This document shows, piece by piece, positions 9,990 through 23,387 of a DNA stretch of 64,000 bases. The notes beneath the pieces were generated by a model. That model worked only from the letters and a program-made list of their open reading frames with translations. It searched no databases and was not told the DNA's origin. The translations under genes were made by a program, and so were the position numbers. The first letter of the stretch is position 1. Each line of letters begins with the position of its first letter. The DNA comes from Pseudoips prasinana. Lineage: Eukaryota > Arthropoda > Insecta > Lepidoptera > Nolidae. The stretch lies in the NCBI GenBank assembly GCA_951640165.1, contig OX621234.1, positions 7,879,001-7,943,000 of the forward strand. Reading direction: 5' to 3'.

Positions 9990-12170
9990 TTTCCAGTTTA
10001 TGTCGCTTACAAATGTTATACTACTATTTTGAAGAATTAAAAATCAAATAAATATCCCCCAAATTTACTAACTATGCCTAAACACTAGCAACAAATGAAT
10101 TATTTTTGAATATTATGTTATTCTGTCCGTCAGTTCTTCTTATACAAATTGAAAAGTTACTTGATGTTTTGAATTCCATTAAATTACAATAATTTTGTAT
10201 TTTTCTGCCGTGTGAAAATCTGAAGACTAATAGCGGTAGCGGCAATTTTTATTTCTGTCTTGTTGTTAAATATAATCTGTATTTAATTATTTTGTTTTAC
10301 TAAATAGGAATAGAGTAAAATATTGTATTAAAATTGTCTCTAACTATTTAGCAGAATTTTCAATTGTAAACGATTGAAAATCTTGCGAAATAGAGACTTA
10401 TTGACATGCCAGTAGGTAAAAAGCAACAATTCCGAGTTTGTAAGAAATATAGAAGTAAAGAACTGTGCGTGGCGATAATATACCGACTGCATTGAATATT
10501 TTAATGAGTGTATTAAATAATTACATGAATTCGATTTGAAATTCTTAATATACTTATTATGTGGATAATATTGTTTTATTTTCAATCCCATAGACATGTT
10601 AATTATGTGTTTTCCTTCTGTGTATTGGTAGGTAACTCTTTATTGTACACCGAAAAATATTACATACAAAGACTTGTATGTAATATTTTTCGCATGTTAT
10701 CAAGTTTACAAATGGCGGCCTTATCGCAAGGCGCGATCTCATCCATGCCACCGTTGAATGGACCAGGAGTAAAGAAAAGGTATTTGCGTATTTGGTGGCA
10801 TACTAACAGTCTGTATTTTTTATTATCTATTCACATTAGGTTTTCTGATGTTGTGTAGATGTTTATTCATGTTTTACTAAAGGTCTATAATCAAAATGTG
10901 TTAGTGAACTCATTATATATCTAGATTTGGGCACTTACGGCGATATATCTTTGGAATAATGTCTTTACAAACTCTAATATTCGTTTAACAAATACTTCCA
11001 CAACTTTTGCTAAGCACTACTGTTAGTTAAACTCTAGAAATCCGTAAATATAAAACTGGGCTCTCAGTACAGACATACACCTTAAAGGAGACCATTTCTT
11101 TTTCTATGGCGGATGGGCCCACCAAAAAATCTCGCGTTTATTAATGAAACCTATATCAATTTGTTCCTTATGATCTCTAGATTAATGGGGTAGTATTAGT
11201 TTTAGGATGTCTAACCGGAATCCTGAGAAATATGTCAATTTAAACATGAAATCCACATAGTAGCAAGATGATGCAGAACTACAGCTGTCTCGGACAGTAA
11301 TTGTCGTTGCACAATGCGTTGAAACCGTACAGCACAACTGACACAACGGTTCTGTTTGCTAAGAGTTGAACGTATGAAGCCAGTTTCGACAAATATTTCA
11401 AAGAAATACGAGAAACTAAAAAATACAATCACACAATGCGAAAGAAAATGTAAGTGACGTGACGTTAAGTGTTCAGGGTTGCCAATGATCAACAAATTAT
11501 ATAATTGCTCGATTGTCCCATTCACAACTGTACATATCTGTGACAAAAGTATATGACTGGAAATATTATGTCCTGACGTGAGTTTAACATTTTATACCCA
11601 TCCCAAGAAAAGTGCTCAACGCCGCTAAAGATTATTTCACTTCAAATAACCATATATCCATTGTAGATATAACTATTATTCTTCACATCCGTTTTATATA
11701 TATTTACATAAGTATGAAATCGCAACAATTTAACCGTTATGGAGCTAAACAGTTCACGTGTTAGAAGGCTACACATCAATTCTAATTTCCTGAAAATTAG
11801 GCGATTACCTAAAAGCTGGCAATCCTCGCCTTTTGTTTGTTTATGTATAAGCGATGCGAGCCGTAACCGAATATCAAAAAAGGTACTTTTTTTAATGATT
11901 CATGATTCCGGTTACATATCTTTATAAGTTTGAACTCATTTGTTGTAATAATTTTGGTATATTTTTTAAGATTGATGTGATTAATATACGCAACCGTTGC
12001 CAGTGGGCCCAAAAAGAATGATCTCCTTTGCCTAAATTCAAATGGTCGACTACATTAAAAGAAAATATTTGGATCCATTCGAAATTACATTTTGTCATTG
12101 CATTTGTTTTAAACAGTACTGTTGAGTATCGCCTACAGGATATACCGCCCATAGTATTAATTATATCCAG
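9990..12170. other. AT-rich DNA with no recognised gene
   Basis: Short open frames on both strands look random. Near 10,632-10,760 it resembles the dispersed repeat seen again at 49,780-49,920 (CTCTTTATTGTACACC ... GGCGGCCTTATCGC). That stretch includes a perfect hairpin with 19-bp arms (10,651-10,669 and 10,674-10,692) and a 4-base loop. Confidence 0.5.
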
Positions 12171-12174
12171 GGAC

Positions 12175-12240
12175 GTTCTTTACACACGGCCATCTGATCC
12201 CTAAGTAAGCAGAGCTTGTACTATGGAAACCAAAGGTATA
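12175..12240 (-). repeat. SINE-B 3' tail fragment
   Basis: ACACACGGCCATCTGATCC followed by AGCAGAGCTTGTACTATGG matches the tail of the SINEs at 54,770, 59,850 and 62,930, same orientation. Confidence 0.7.
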
Positions 12241-12605
12241 AAATGAAAGGTATAGACCGTACCTAAGATCATATCGGAACAATTAAATTCTTTCCTTCAC
12301 TGACAGTATTTGGTCTGGTCCATATTGGCTCACCTAAAGTTCTTTCACCGAAATTGTTCATCCTAATTATTTATAATCCGAATGATCACTCTTCCTAAAA
12401 TGTATCATCCTAAAGTTTTCAATCATACTATTTGTACTGCTACCGGCGATGTTATACCACTCATATTTCCGAAAATTGTAATTAATAGTATCTATCATTA
12501 ATTTAAATATTTAAACTCCTATTGATTTTTATCATAACGCTTTTATCCCTAATCATAATTACCATAATATTTTCACTCATACTAAGAAAGTAACATTTAC
12601 CGAGA
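12241..12605. other. AT-rich stretch, nothing seen
   Basis: No gene, repeat match or structure recognised. Confidence 0.4.
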
Positions 12606-12609
12606 GTAA

Positions 12610-13265
12610 AAAAAAATGAATGAATGAATTCTTTATTTGCAGGAATATAGGTACATTTAGATGGTATTAAACTAAGGTTCTACTATATTCAACAGTATGT
12701 CGTGCAAATGTTTAAGTAGAAGTATGGCACATAATATATGTATGTAACATGTAGGTATTATTTGTCATAATCTCATGCAATGTTATTTCAATATACATTT
12801 ACAACGAAATAATTTGCTTTCTATATAATTTTACAATTTGAAATAATCTAATAGCTAAACAATAATAATAAAATATATAACGTAAAAGTCAATTTAGGAA
12901 TTAAGTAGTATGTCAAATTATTTAAAGTTAAATTGAAAATAATCTGAAATACAATAAAAACATTTGTCACAGAGCCACTCTTACATTGTTTTATTGAATT
13001 CAGTTTCTGTCAGATTTCTGAATCTTTCTGGAAGTTTATTATAGATAGCCATATAATAACAGTTTTTGCCACATATCTTCAGTCTATATCTCGGTATTAA
13101 TAGCGGTTTGCGAACTATTTTTCTTTTAGGTACAGCCTCCTTGTCTATTTCAAAAAGTGAGATATTTTTTCTTAGAAATTTGCACATTACAAATATGTAT
13201 AGTGACGGAAAAGTGAGTAACTTTCTCTTATAAATATTGGTCTGCATGAGTCTGTCCACTTTCGA
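12610..13265 (-). pseudogene. 3' end of a CR1/L2-like LINE
   Basis: An open frame at 12,981-13,259 carries LTFPSLYIFVMCKFLRK and the YNKLPERFRNL block typical of the extreme C-terminus of some LINE ORF2 proteins. Downstream on the minus strand it ends in AATAAAG and a short (ATTC)n tail near 12,620, as CR1/L2 elements often do. It is 5'-truncated. Confidence 0.65.
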
Positions 13266-13269
13266 TGAA

Positions 13270-14215
13270 AAAACGACCTAAGACATTTTTTAACAATAAA
13301 TATAGGTATATACAATATGTGACGTAATTAACGCACACCCTCAAACACCCCAATTAGAATATTATGTTGTAATCATAATACATACACTGAATTTTTAATT
13401 CAACATGTTTATGCATTGTTATTTACTAAATTAGTTCCTTGGAATAAAGTTTATATTTTTTATTTTGTATTGAATGATGGTATTTGTATGAATTTGTATT
13501 CATACAAAATAAAACTGCGATTAAAAAGTCTTACTTCTTACTAGTATTACTTTGACTTACGGTCCATTTCAATTTGTTTCGACTGTACTGGGTTAATATG
13601 ACAATAATTTCCATAGTTTTAATTATCTTGGAATAAAAAATTACCTATATTGAAAAATGATTTAAATTGATTCAGTAAACGATTCTGAATAAACTATTTT
13701 CAGGATGTGCGTTAATTAAGTTACATGTTGTATATGTATGTGGGTAGAAGATGATAGAATGAGAAAAGATGGTATCTAGCTCGCTCGCTACGCTCTCTCG
13801 TCTTCGCGCTAAACGGTCGCAGTTCTAACCTAGCCCAACTTATTGCATCAAAGAACAAAAAAAGAAATGACCCGGAATAATAGTGTAAATGATGGTTATG
13901 TTAAGAAGGAAAACAAATAAAAGTTTATTAGAAGTTTATCGCTACTGACATTATGAAGTTGAATTTGAGACGAGAGAGTAGGTAGGAATTGTGATTGTTA
14001 GGATGAAAAATGTAAGGAAGAACATTTTCAGATTTCCAATCATCGGAGTTGAAAATTTAGGTGAACTATGGCGCACCCCAAACAGACATGTTCATCCACA
14101 CAAATATATATAGTATATAATAAATATGATAATATTTTACACAAATATATATTATTTTGTGATCGTCTTATCTTTCATATGTTAAGCGTAATAATAGTTT
14201 AAAAAACACGCTTTT
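13270..14215. other. AT-rich stretch, nothing seen
   Basis: No convincing coding or repeat signal. Confidence 0.4.
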
Positions 14216-14219
14216 AGCA

Positions 14220-14515
14220 CGCAGACGTCCGTCCGTCCGTCCGTCTATTTTGTCTCGTATTCCTGACAGCAAACCCTTTCATTTGATACCCATATCATGG
14301 GGGTTGATTTCAAACAGCCAGTCCGCCATCTTGAGGAGGCCGCCATATTGGATTTGTAATGACGTTTCTTGGCTAGTGATGTATTGTCATCAGAACTCAG
14401 AGCGTCTGCAAAATTTCATCCTAATCGGAGACTGGGAAGTGGGTCACATTAAGATTCCAAGATTTTATTACATACATAGTTACAAGTGAAGCTAATAAAA
14501 GCTTGTTAAAAATGG
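14220..14515 (+). repeat. Dispersed repeat with CGTC microsatellite head
   Basis: Starts at (CGTC)n near 14,224 and runs to AAGTGAAGCTAATAAAAGC near 14,500. I remember this kind of ending from lepidopteran retroelements. Not classified further. Confidence 0.5.
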
Positions 14516-14519
14516 TGTT

Positions 14520-16785
14520 ATTAAAACCTGAACAAAATAAATGAAACTGAGGGCCCGAATGTTATCGAGATCAACATGAACTAGTGAGCTGTTCCTGCTT
14601 TTTACAATTTTTCATATTTTATTTAGTAATATAGGATTTCAACCAGCAGTAGGCAAACGGTTCATTTTATTTGCTTAATAATAAACTTTTACAGGTATGA
14701 AAATTGAGGGCCTATTTTGAACGAAGGTATACAAAATTGGACAAGGTTTCCGATACTATATATTTTTCACATATTTAGTTTAGCGTTAGCTTAGATTTTA
14801 GCATAAAGACTTTTTCTGTAGTGTCAATTATAGTTTATCCGGTACAGGTGGGCCCTCAATCCTCTATGTGAGAACCGAGGGCCCAACTTTCTACTCCATA
14901 ACTCGTATTTAACGAAAGTCAAATTGGGAAGTTGAAATCAGATTTTGCGAACAAAATCTGTTTCCAACTTTCACAATTCTTTAGGAGTGTTCTCTAAATC
15001 CTAAAAGCATTTTCAAAGAGTTTTAATAAAGTGGCCCTCACACTAGACTCTGATACGATATATAATTACACTATTAATATTTTAGAGTACATGCTTCACC
15101 CGTCAATGCGAGGTAAATCGCTACTCCAATACTATTTAAAAAAAAATGTGATCATAGTATTCAGAAGATTCATATTCCGAAGATCCTCGTGAGTTTATTT
15201 GCAGTAACAACTCCCAATTAACACGACAAATAGTCAAGGCCAAAATTAAAATAAAACCTAAATTTAAACTTTATTTCAAACTTAGATTTTTTCGTATCTA
15301 GTATGGTAGAACGCATAATAAACAATAATTACAGAGAAAGCAAATTAAATTCGAAAATTATAAACTTCTAAACATTCACTTTTTTAAATAAGTGTTAATA
15401 ATATTTGTGGCCAGTATGTACGATAATTACAATAGGAAATATTTACCGTTTTATGCGTTCCACTAAATTTGTCCACGAGTGTATAAAATATATAAGACTC
15501 AGCGTAACAAATACAGCGGTCAAGATGGTCTTGCGAAGCATACTCTAGGGAGCATATACACAGGCTTTTAGCAATTATTCATTAGGCGAAAACAATATCC
15601 GCTCGTTCGGTTATTCGTAGGTACTATGTTAGACTTAATATGTTAAGGAAGAGAAAAGCAAAAATATCGTAACAATACTAATATTTATTTTGAGATAGCC
15701 AATAATTTTAAAGTTAGACAGAGGCAGTCATTAAGCAGTAGAAAAAGCGTTTAAAAAGCAACTCTTATGTATTGAAATGTTGCATTAAAGGCTATAACGG
15801 CTAACCTTGCCATTCCAGGAATACAAATTATTCATGCTATCGCCATACAATAATTTAATGAAAAAATAAAGATTATTTTTTACATCCCACCGGATCCATT
15901 TCGGACCAATAAAGTAGCTTTTTATAATTAAAATTATTATGTTTACGGTACCCAATTTTCGTTCGTCCTCTCAGAATACGCACATCTTCGATAGGCCGTT
16001 GCAAAACATGTCGTTACCGAGTGCTATATTGAATTATTCTCCGTTAGTATTCTGTGATAAATAGTTAGCTAAATAGCTAAGTAATCTATTTTATATACTA
16101 TTATCTATCTATTGTTTTTGACATAGTCACGCAAATGACCATTCTTATGGGAAGTGATTACCGAAGCCAATGCACGCTTGCAATACTGGAAAAATATTTT
16201 AACTCTGCCATTGACGGTCCCAAGCCCGTATGAGAAAAGAGGAGGGTTGACTAACTGTCCAGCCATATAAGATCAACGTCGAGTATTTGGCGACGGTAAA
16301 TAACCCGAAATACCAGGCTGGAATCCGCAAGTCGCAACCTGTTCACAGACTCACAGAATTGACGATCATGGCTTCGCTGCCCGGACCAAGAGATAGAAAA
16401 CTTCTATAAGAAGACACCCGACATAGGAAGCTTGGCTTTTAGGAGGCTAGTCCTAAGCGCAAACCTTGTCGGACCCCGCAAACGTCGTTGCTTATTGGTT
16501 TCTCGAGGGAATAGGCGTCACTCCTCTTTTAACGTATTGAATCGGCTCCACTCATGCAAACACAATCAGCAATTCTAGACTGACCCTCTTAAAAGAAGTA
16601 AAAGTAACTTACGAGTATATAGTAATAACCCAAGAGCCAGCCACGACAGCCAGACCTTCGTTATTTTATAAAAGCTGAAAGATTTCCTATACAGGTAAGA
16701 ACGATCAGCGACTATGGAGTTTGGGTTATGGTTACTTTGGCAGATAATACGTAGTAAAGGTGCATAAAATAGTACCTAAAATTCG
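14520..16785. other. Non-coding stretch, possible decayed retroelement at 16,200-16,570
   Basis: No supportable gene. GAGGGCCC-type words recur (near 14,551, 14,849, 14,875), two of them as a small hairpin. 16,200-16,570 is richer in GC and CpG than its surroundings and may be an old LINE, but I could not find a reading frame. Confidence 0.35.
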
Positions 16786-16794
16786 TTAGCTAGC

Positions 16795-17070
16795 AACAAA
16801 CATCGATTCGGGGCGGCGTTGGTAGCCAGTGGCCGATATCCCCTCGTGTCCCCTAATGTGGTGACGTGCAAGCAGCTCCAGGAAGACAGCGATCTGTTTG
16901 TGGCGCAGTTGCTGTGCGGGACTGACGGGAGTTGGCAATTCGGGAGGGCAAACTAAAGCCCTTCCTGGGTACGTGTCCCAACCACCAGGAACATGCCGCA
17001 AAAGGGGACACCAGTAAAGCATATCCGCGTTTGTGGGGCTCCCTCTATAAGGCGCCAGAAGAACTCTAGG
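16795..17070 (+). repeat. Copy of poly(A)-type retroelement 3' region
   Basis: GTGCAAGCAGCTCCAGGAAG, CCCAACCACCAGGAACATGC and GGGGCTCCCTCTATAAGGCG parallel the element at 41,384-41,873 in the same order. It lacks the tail. Confidence 0.65.
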
Positions 17071-17543
17071 TAGGAGATAACATGCGACCTGACTCTCAGC
17101 ATTCGAACCGTTGATACAGAATGGAATTCAAAATATTATCCTGTACTTCTCTATCCCTTGGGTTTATGAATTTCCCTGTGAATGGTTGAACGTCAGGGAA
17201 ATTCATAATCCCAGGAGATATTGAATGTTTCAATGCACTACTATTTTTGATTATCGGATGCGGCATGTTGAGATTAGAAAGAAATATAAATATAGATAAT
17301 AAGGTAAATACATGCTTATTTCAGAGTCCTAAACATAATAGTATCTCGGATGGTCGTTGTTATATATATCGATTATGCATATTATGTATGAAGAGCCTTA
17401 TCGTCATATAGCGGTTTGCGTTTAATGCAGTCTACTGGAGATGTCGTAATGGAGCCTTAACTCCTGTTAGAGTGCACCTCGAATCCGATGGTGGTCTATT
17501 TTGAATATTTCTAAATGTATTTTTATCGTAACTACAGTAACTG

Positions 17544-17612
17544 CACGTGTAGCGCAGCGGTTAAGTCAGTCGCCGCGACACTTCGTTTACTGAATTCGAT
17601 TCTCGTACAAGA
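17544..17612 (+). repeat. tRNA-like segment inside array (also 7 other places)
   Basis: GCACGTGTAGCGCAGCGGTT (box-A-like) followed about 45 bp later by a box-B-like TTCGATTC. Relatives begin near 19,336, 20,110, 21,902, 23,627, 25,406, 26,852 and 29,971. They match the head of the SINE at 43,970-44,287. They have no acceptor stem or closed cloverleaf and are not tRNA genes. Confidence 0.7.
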
Positions 17613-18069
17613 AATATTGATAAGAAGTAACTCTGCATCCTAAAAACATAACGGCTTTAAGGACTTAATACGGTACAGTAAAAAATTATATCTTATAATA
17701 TTGTTTTTTGGTTTCCGGAAGCGGCATGTTGAGATTAGAAAGAAATATAGTGGTGGACGTCCAATTGGCGCTGGTACAGCTACAATTGGATGGTGAGGCG
17801 CTGCCTCATTGGCCTGAGGAACTACAAGCACAACTATGCACCCCATGAAGAAGAGACAGCGAATACTCTGCTAGAACTGCTCTCTATCCCTTGGGTTTAT
17901 GAGTTCCCCTGTGAATTATTGAAACGACAGGGAAACTCATAATTCCAGGGGACATTGAATGTTTCAATACACTACCATTTTTAAATTTTCGGATGCGGCA
18001 TTTTGAGATTGGAAAGAAATATGGTGAAATATTCCGCAAGTCGAAGAGACAGCGAATACTGTGAACTCA

Positions 18070-18309
18070 GGCTGAGATCTATAGAGCGTACTTAGACTTT
18101 GCTCAAACGTTACTTACGTAAAACTTTGCTAAATGTATGCTAAGCTTATACTTTGATTTGGTATTTATAGACTTTTTGAAGTTAAGATTATGCTTAGCAT
18201 AAGCTAAGACAGACAAAGTCAAAACACCAATTGTAATTTCGTTACATGCATTAACTTCTGTCTAAGTAAAGTCTGAGCAAAGTCTAAGTACGCTCTATAG
18301 ATCTCAGCC
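18070..18309. mobile_element. 240-bp MITE with 36-bp perfect TIRs (first of three)
   Basis: Arms 18,070-18,105 and 18,274-18,309 are exact reverse complements beginning GGCTGAGATCTATAGAGCG. They are flanked by TCA on both sides. The related monomer at 22,530 lacks it (GGACTCAGAAACAGGG), so the ends are sure. A 3-bp duplication suits PIF/Harbinger-like or Zator-like elements; not decided. Confidence 0.88.
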
Positions 18310-19818
18310 TCAGACACAGGGAAGTCTACGTAACAGATAACATGTGACTTGACTTGACTTCCAATGTCGAGTAGTGGAACCATTGGTACAGAATCGAAGA
18401 ATCCCGCTGGAACTGCTGTATTATCCTGTACTTCTCCATCCCTTGGCATCATGAGTTTCTCGGTGCATGGGAGTGTTACAGGGAAATTCATAACACCAAG
18501 AGACATGGAATGTTTCAACGCACGACTTCGAAGTTAACCGAAAAAACAGCAGTAAAGTTTTTGTTCGATATCGTTCCAAAAAGACCACAAGGTATAATAA
18601 TGAAATTTATTCAGCACTTGGTTAGTAACATACACTTGTTTGTATATGTCAAGCTCACAATGCAATACATAAACATAGTTGAATACGGTATTAAATAATC
18701 AAACATATTTGAATAAGTCCGTCCGTGCGGTCTGTTTCGTCACATATATTTATTTTTAACCTTAAATAAGTAATAAATAGAAAGTTACTAAGCTATAATT
18801 GTTACATTTAGCACTACTAAATTAAAATTAAAGAATTTGAAATCAACGATCAGTTGGCTGGCGCAAAAGGATCTCAACCAGGAACGTAATTTAAGAGGCT
18901 AATAACTAGGGGACCCTTATGGGGTTCGAGCCACAGCTCAGGGCGCCGCTGAAGTAAAAGACTGAATTATGTATGTGGGTCTGAACACTTGCACGGGATT
19001 TCCGATCACGTGTCAAGGGGCCAACGCCATCCTCGCCGCTGAGGAACCTACCCTAGATAGTCTTAGTATTTCTACCGTAGTAAATAAATACATATTTATT
19101 TTAGTTTGAAATTTATTAATATCTCGGATGATCGTTGTTATATACGTCGATTATGCATAGGTACGCATGAATAGTCAAGACCTTTGACGTCATATTAAGC
19201 GGTTTGCGTTTTATGCAGTCTACTGGAGATGTCGTAATTGGAGCCTTAACTCCTGTTAGAGTGGACCTCGCATCCGATGGCGCTGGGTCTATTTTGGATA
19301 TTTTTAAATGTATTTTTATCGTAATTACAGTAACTGATCGTGTGGCGCAGCGATTAAGTCAGTCGGCGCGCCACTTCGTTTCATGGATTCGATTCTCGTT
19401 CAAGAATTAGTGATAAGAAGTAACTCTGCATCCTAAAAACATAACGGCTTTAATGACTTAATACGGTACAGTAAAAAATTATATCTTATAATATTGTTTT
19501 TTGGTTTCCGGAAGCGGCATGTTGAGATTAGAAAGAAATATAGTGGTGGACGTCCAATTGGCGCTGGTACAGCTACAATTGGATGGTGACGCGCTGCCTC
19601 GTTGGCCTGAGGAACTACAAGCACAACTATGCACCCCATGAAGAAGAGACAGCGAATACTCTGGGCTCGGAAACAGCGAAGAAGTTGATACAGAATTGAA
19701 GATTCTACGTACTTCTCTATCCCTTCGGTTTATGAATTTCCCTGTGAATGGTTGAACGACAGGGAAATTCATAATCCCAGGAGATATTGAATGTTTCAAT
19801 GCACTACTATTTTTGATT

Positions 19819-22420
19819 TTCGGATGCGGCATGTTGAGATTAGAAAGAAATATAAATATAGATAATAAGGTAAATACATGCTTATTTCAGAGTCCTAAAC
19901 ATAATAGTATCTCGGATGGTCGTTGTTATATATATCGATTATGCATATTATGTATGAAGAGCCTTATCGTCATATAGCGGTTTGCGTTTAATGCAGTCTA
20001 CTGGAGATGTCGTAATGGAGCCTTAACTCCTGTTAGAGTGCACCTCGAATCCGATGGTGGTCTATTTTGAATATTTCTAAATGTATTTTTATCGTAACTA
20101 CAGTAACTGCACGTGTAGCGCAGCGGTTAAGTCAGTCGCCGCGACACTTCGTTTACTGAATTCGATTCTCGTACAAGAAATATTGATAAGAAGTAACTCT
20201 GCATCCTAAAAACATAACGGCTTTAAGGACTTAATACGGTACAGTAAAAAATTATATCTTATAATATTGTTTTTTGGTTTCCGGAAGCGGCATGTTGAGA
20301 TTAGAAAGAAATATAGTGGTGGACGTCCAATTGGCGCTGGTACAGCTACAATTGGATGGTGAGGCGCTGCCTCATTGGCCTGAGGAACTACAAGCACAAC
20401 TATGCACCCCATGAAGAAGAGACAGCGAATACTCTGCTAGAACTGCTCTCTATCCCTTGGGTTTATGAGTTCCCCTGTGAATTATTGAAACGACAGGGAA
20501 ACTCATAATTCCAGGGGACATTGAATGTTTCAATACACTACCATTTTTAAATTTTCGGATGCGGCATTTTGAGATTGGAAAGAAATATGGTGAAATATTC
20601 CGCAAGTCGAAGAGACAGCGAATACTGTGAACTCAGGCTGAGATCTATAGAGCGTACTTAGACTTTGCTCAAACGTTACTTACGTAAAACTTTGCTAAAT
20701 GTATGCTAAGCTTATACTTTGATTTGGTATTTATAGACTTTTTGAAGTTAAGATTATGCTTAGCATAAGCTAAGACAGACAAAGTCAAAACACCAATTGT
20801 AATTTCGTTACATGCATTAACTTCTGTCTAAGTAAAGTCTGAGCAAAGTCTAAGTACGCTCTATAGATCTCAGCCTCAGACACAGGGAAGTCTACGTAAC
20901 AGATAACATGTGACTTGACTTGACTTCCAATGTCGAGTAGTGGAACCATTGGTACAGAATCGAAGAATCCCGCTGGAACTGCTGTATTATCCTGTACTTC
21001 TCCATCCCTTGGCATCATGAGTTTCTCGGTGCATGGGAGTGTTACAGGGAAATTCATAACACCAAGAGACATGGAATGTTTCAACGCACGACTTCGAAGT
21101 TAACCGAAAAAACAGCAGTAAAGTTTTTGTTCGATATCGTTCCAAAAAGACCACAAGGTATAATAATGAAATTTATTCAGCACTTGGTTAGTAACATACA
21201 CTTGTTTGTATATGTCAAGCTCACAATGCAATACATAAACATAGTTGAATACGGTATTAAATAATCAAACATATTTGAATAAGTCCGTCCGTGCGGTCTG
21301 TTTCGTCACATATATTTATTTTTAACCTTAAATAAGTAATAAATAGAAAGTTACTAAGCTATAATTGTTACATTTAGCACTACTAAATTAAAATTAAAGA
21401 ATTTGAAATCAACGATCAGTTGGCTGGCGCAAAAGGATCTCAACCAGGAACGTAATTTAAGAGGCTAATAACTAGGGGACCCTTATGGGGTTCGAGCCAC
21501 AGCTCAGGGCGCCGCTGAAGTAAAAGACTGAATTATGTATGTGGGTCTGAACACTTGCACGGGATTTCCGATCACGTGTCAAGGGGCCAACGCCATCCTC
21601 GCCGCTGAGGAACCTACCCTAGATAGTCTTAGTATTTCTACCGTAGTAAATAAATACATATTTATTTTAGTTTGAAATTTATTAATATCTCGGATGATCG
21701 TTGTTATATACGTCGATTATGCATAGGTACGCATGAATAGTCAAGACCTTTGACGTCATATTAAGCGGTTTGCGTTTTATGCAGTCTACTGGAGATGTCG
21801 TAATTGGAGCCTTAACTCCTGTTAGAGTGGACCTCGCATCCGATGGCGCTGGGTCTATTTTGGATATTTTTAAATGTATTTTTATCGTAATTACAGTAAC
21901 TGATCGTGTGGCGCAGCGATTAAGTCAGTCGGCGCGCCACTTCGTTTCATGGATTCGATTCTCGTTCAAGAATTAGTGATAAGAAGTAACTCTGCATCCT
22001 AAAAACATAACGGCTTTAATGACTTAATACGGTACAGTAAAAAATTATATCTTATAATATTGTTTTTTGGTTTCCGGAAGCGGCATGTTGAGATTAGAAA
22101 GAAATATAGTGGTGGACGTCCAATTGGCGCTGGTACAGCTACAATTGGATGGTGACGCGCTGCCTCGTTGGCCTGAGGAACTACAAGCACAACTATGCAC
22201 CCCATGAAGAAGAGACAGCGAATACTCTGGGCTCGGAAACAGCGAAGAAGTTGATACAGAATTGAAGATTCTACGTACTTCTCTATCCCTTCGGTTTATG
22301 AATTTCCCTGTGAATGGTTGAACGACAGGGAAATTCATAATCCCAGGAGATATTGAATGTTTCAATGCACTACTATTTTTGATTTTCGGATGCGGCATGT
22401 TGAGATTAGAAAGAAATATA
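19819..22420. repeat. 2,566-bp unit, copy 2
   Basis: Direct tandem copy of 17,254-19,818, apparently identical. It could be a recent duplication or two haplotypes joined by the assembler. Confidence 0.85.
20636..20875. mobile_element. Same MITE, copy in unit 2
   Basis: Identical element at the identical place in the second 2,566-bp unit; it was copied with the unit rather than inserted anew. Confidence 0.85.
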
Positions 22421-22814
22421 GTGGTGGACGTCTTATTGGCGCTATTACAGCTAAAATTGGATGGCGTGGCGCCGCCGTGCTGGCCTGAGGTACTATAAGT
22501 ACAACTACCCAATGAAGAAGAGACAGCGAATACTGTGGACTCAGAAACAGGGAAGTCTACGTAGCAGATAACATATGACTTGACCCTCAACATTAGAACC
22601 ATTGGTACAGAATCGAAGAACCCCGCTCGAACTGCTGTAATGTCCTGTTCTTCTCCATCCCTTGGCGTCTTGAATGTTCTTGTGCATGGCAGTGTGACAG
22701 GGAAATTCATAACACCAAGAGACAGGGAATGTTTCAACGTACGGCTTCAAAGTTAACCGAATAAACAGCAGTAATGGTAAAATTTATGTTCGATATTGTT
22801 CCGAAAGACCATAA

Positions 22815-23386
22815 GATTCGGATATTATGCTCTTATATAACGTCTGCCACCATCAATTTGACTGTAATAAGCTGTTAAATCAAATATATATCCGTATACC
22901 CTATCGTTCGACTTCATTACGAAGCACTCGGAAAAATTATTTGTTTGCACCTAAACCTTGTAAAACTAATGCAGGTGAACGCTGTCCATTACGAAGGACC
23001 ATGAATTTGTATAACACAAATTTCACTGATGTGGAATTCTTTGCAAGTTCACCGTCAAGCTTTAAAAGAGAGATTACTGAAATGATATTTTCTTCATAAG
23101 GACTTGCTCCATATGAAGTGTATATTAACTATTTATATTTTGTATAACTGGATGAATATTTTTATTTAAAGTATTCTTTAGTACAGTAGTATAGTATAGT
23201 ATAATGTGTAGTATAGTATAATATATGTGTAAAGGATATACATTGGGTACAAAATTGTAAAAATAATTTGTGGACGACGGGGCTGGTTCCACTGTAAGTT
23301 ACTTTTAGCATTTAAGTTATTTATGATATACCCTCAGTGTAACTGTTTGTTGTCCTAAAAAAGAAATAACAAAAAAAAAAAAAAAC
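22815..23386 (+). pseudogene. Inserted 3' end of a LINE with poly(A) tail
   Basis: It splits an array unit (GACCATAAG | GTAAATACATG elsewhere). An open frame at 22,827-23,099 has RSTSLRSTRKNYLFAPKPCK and a RRTMNLYNTNFTDVEFF block near its end, a pattern I associate with some LINE ORF2 C-termini. AT-rich 3' sequence with TAGTA repeats (near 23,190) and 15 or so A residues at 23,371-23,384 follow. The duplicated target is not clear. Confidence 0.6.
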
Positions 23387-23387
23387 G

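Larger units (their letters stand above)
17254..19818. repeat. 2,566-bp unit, copy 1
   Basis: Every landmark recurs exactly 2,566 bp downstream. I saw no difference between the copies in the stretches compared. To the left of 17,250 the match becomes diverged. Confidence 0.85.

Noticed and set aside
11235..11546. 103-codon minus-strand frame as a candidate small gene
   Set aside because: No domain, no splice context, no repeat of the pattern elsewhere; within chance for this length of sequence.
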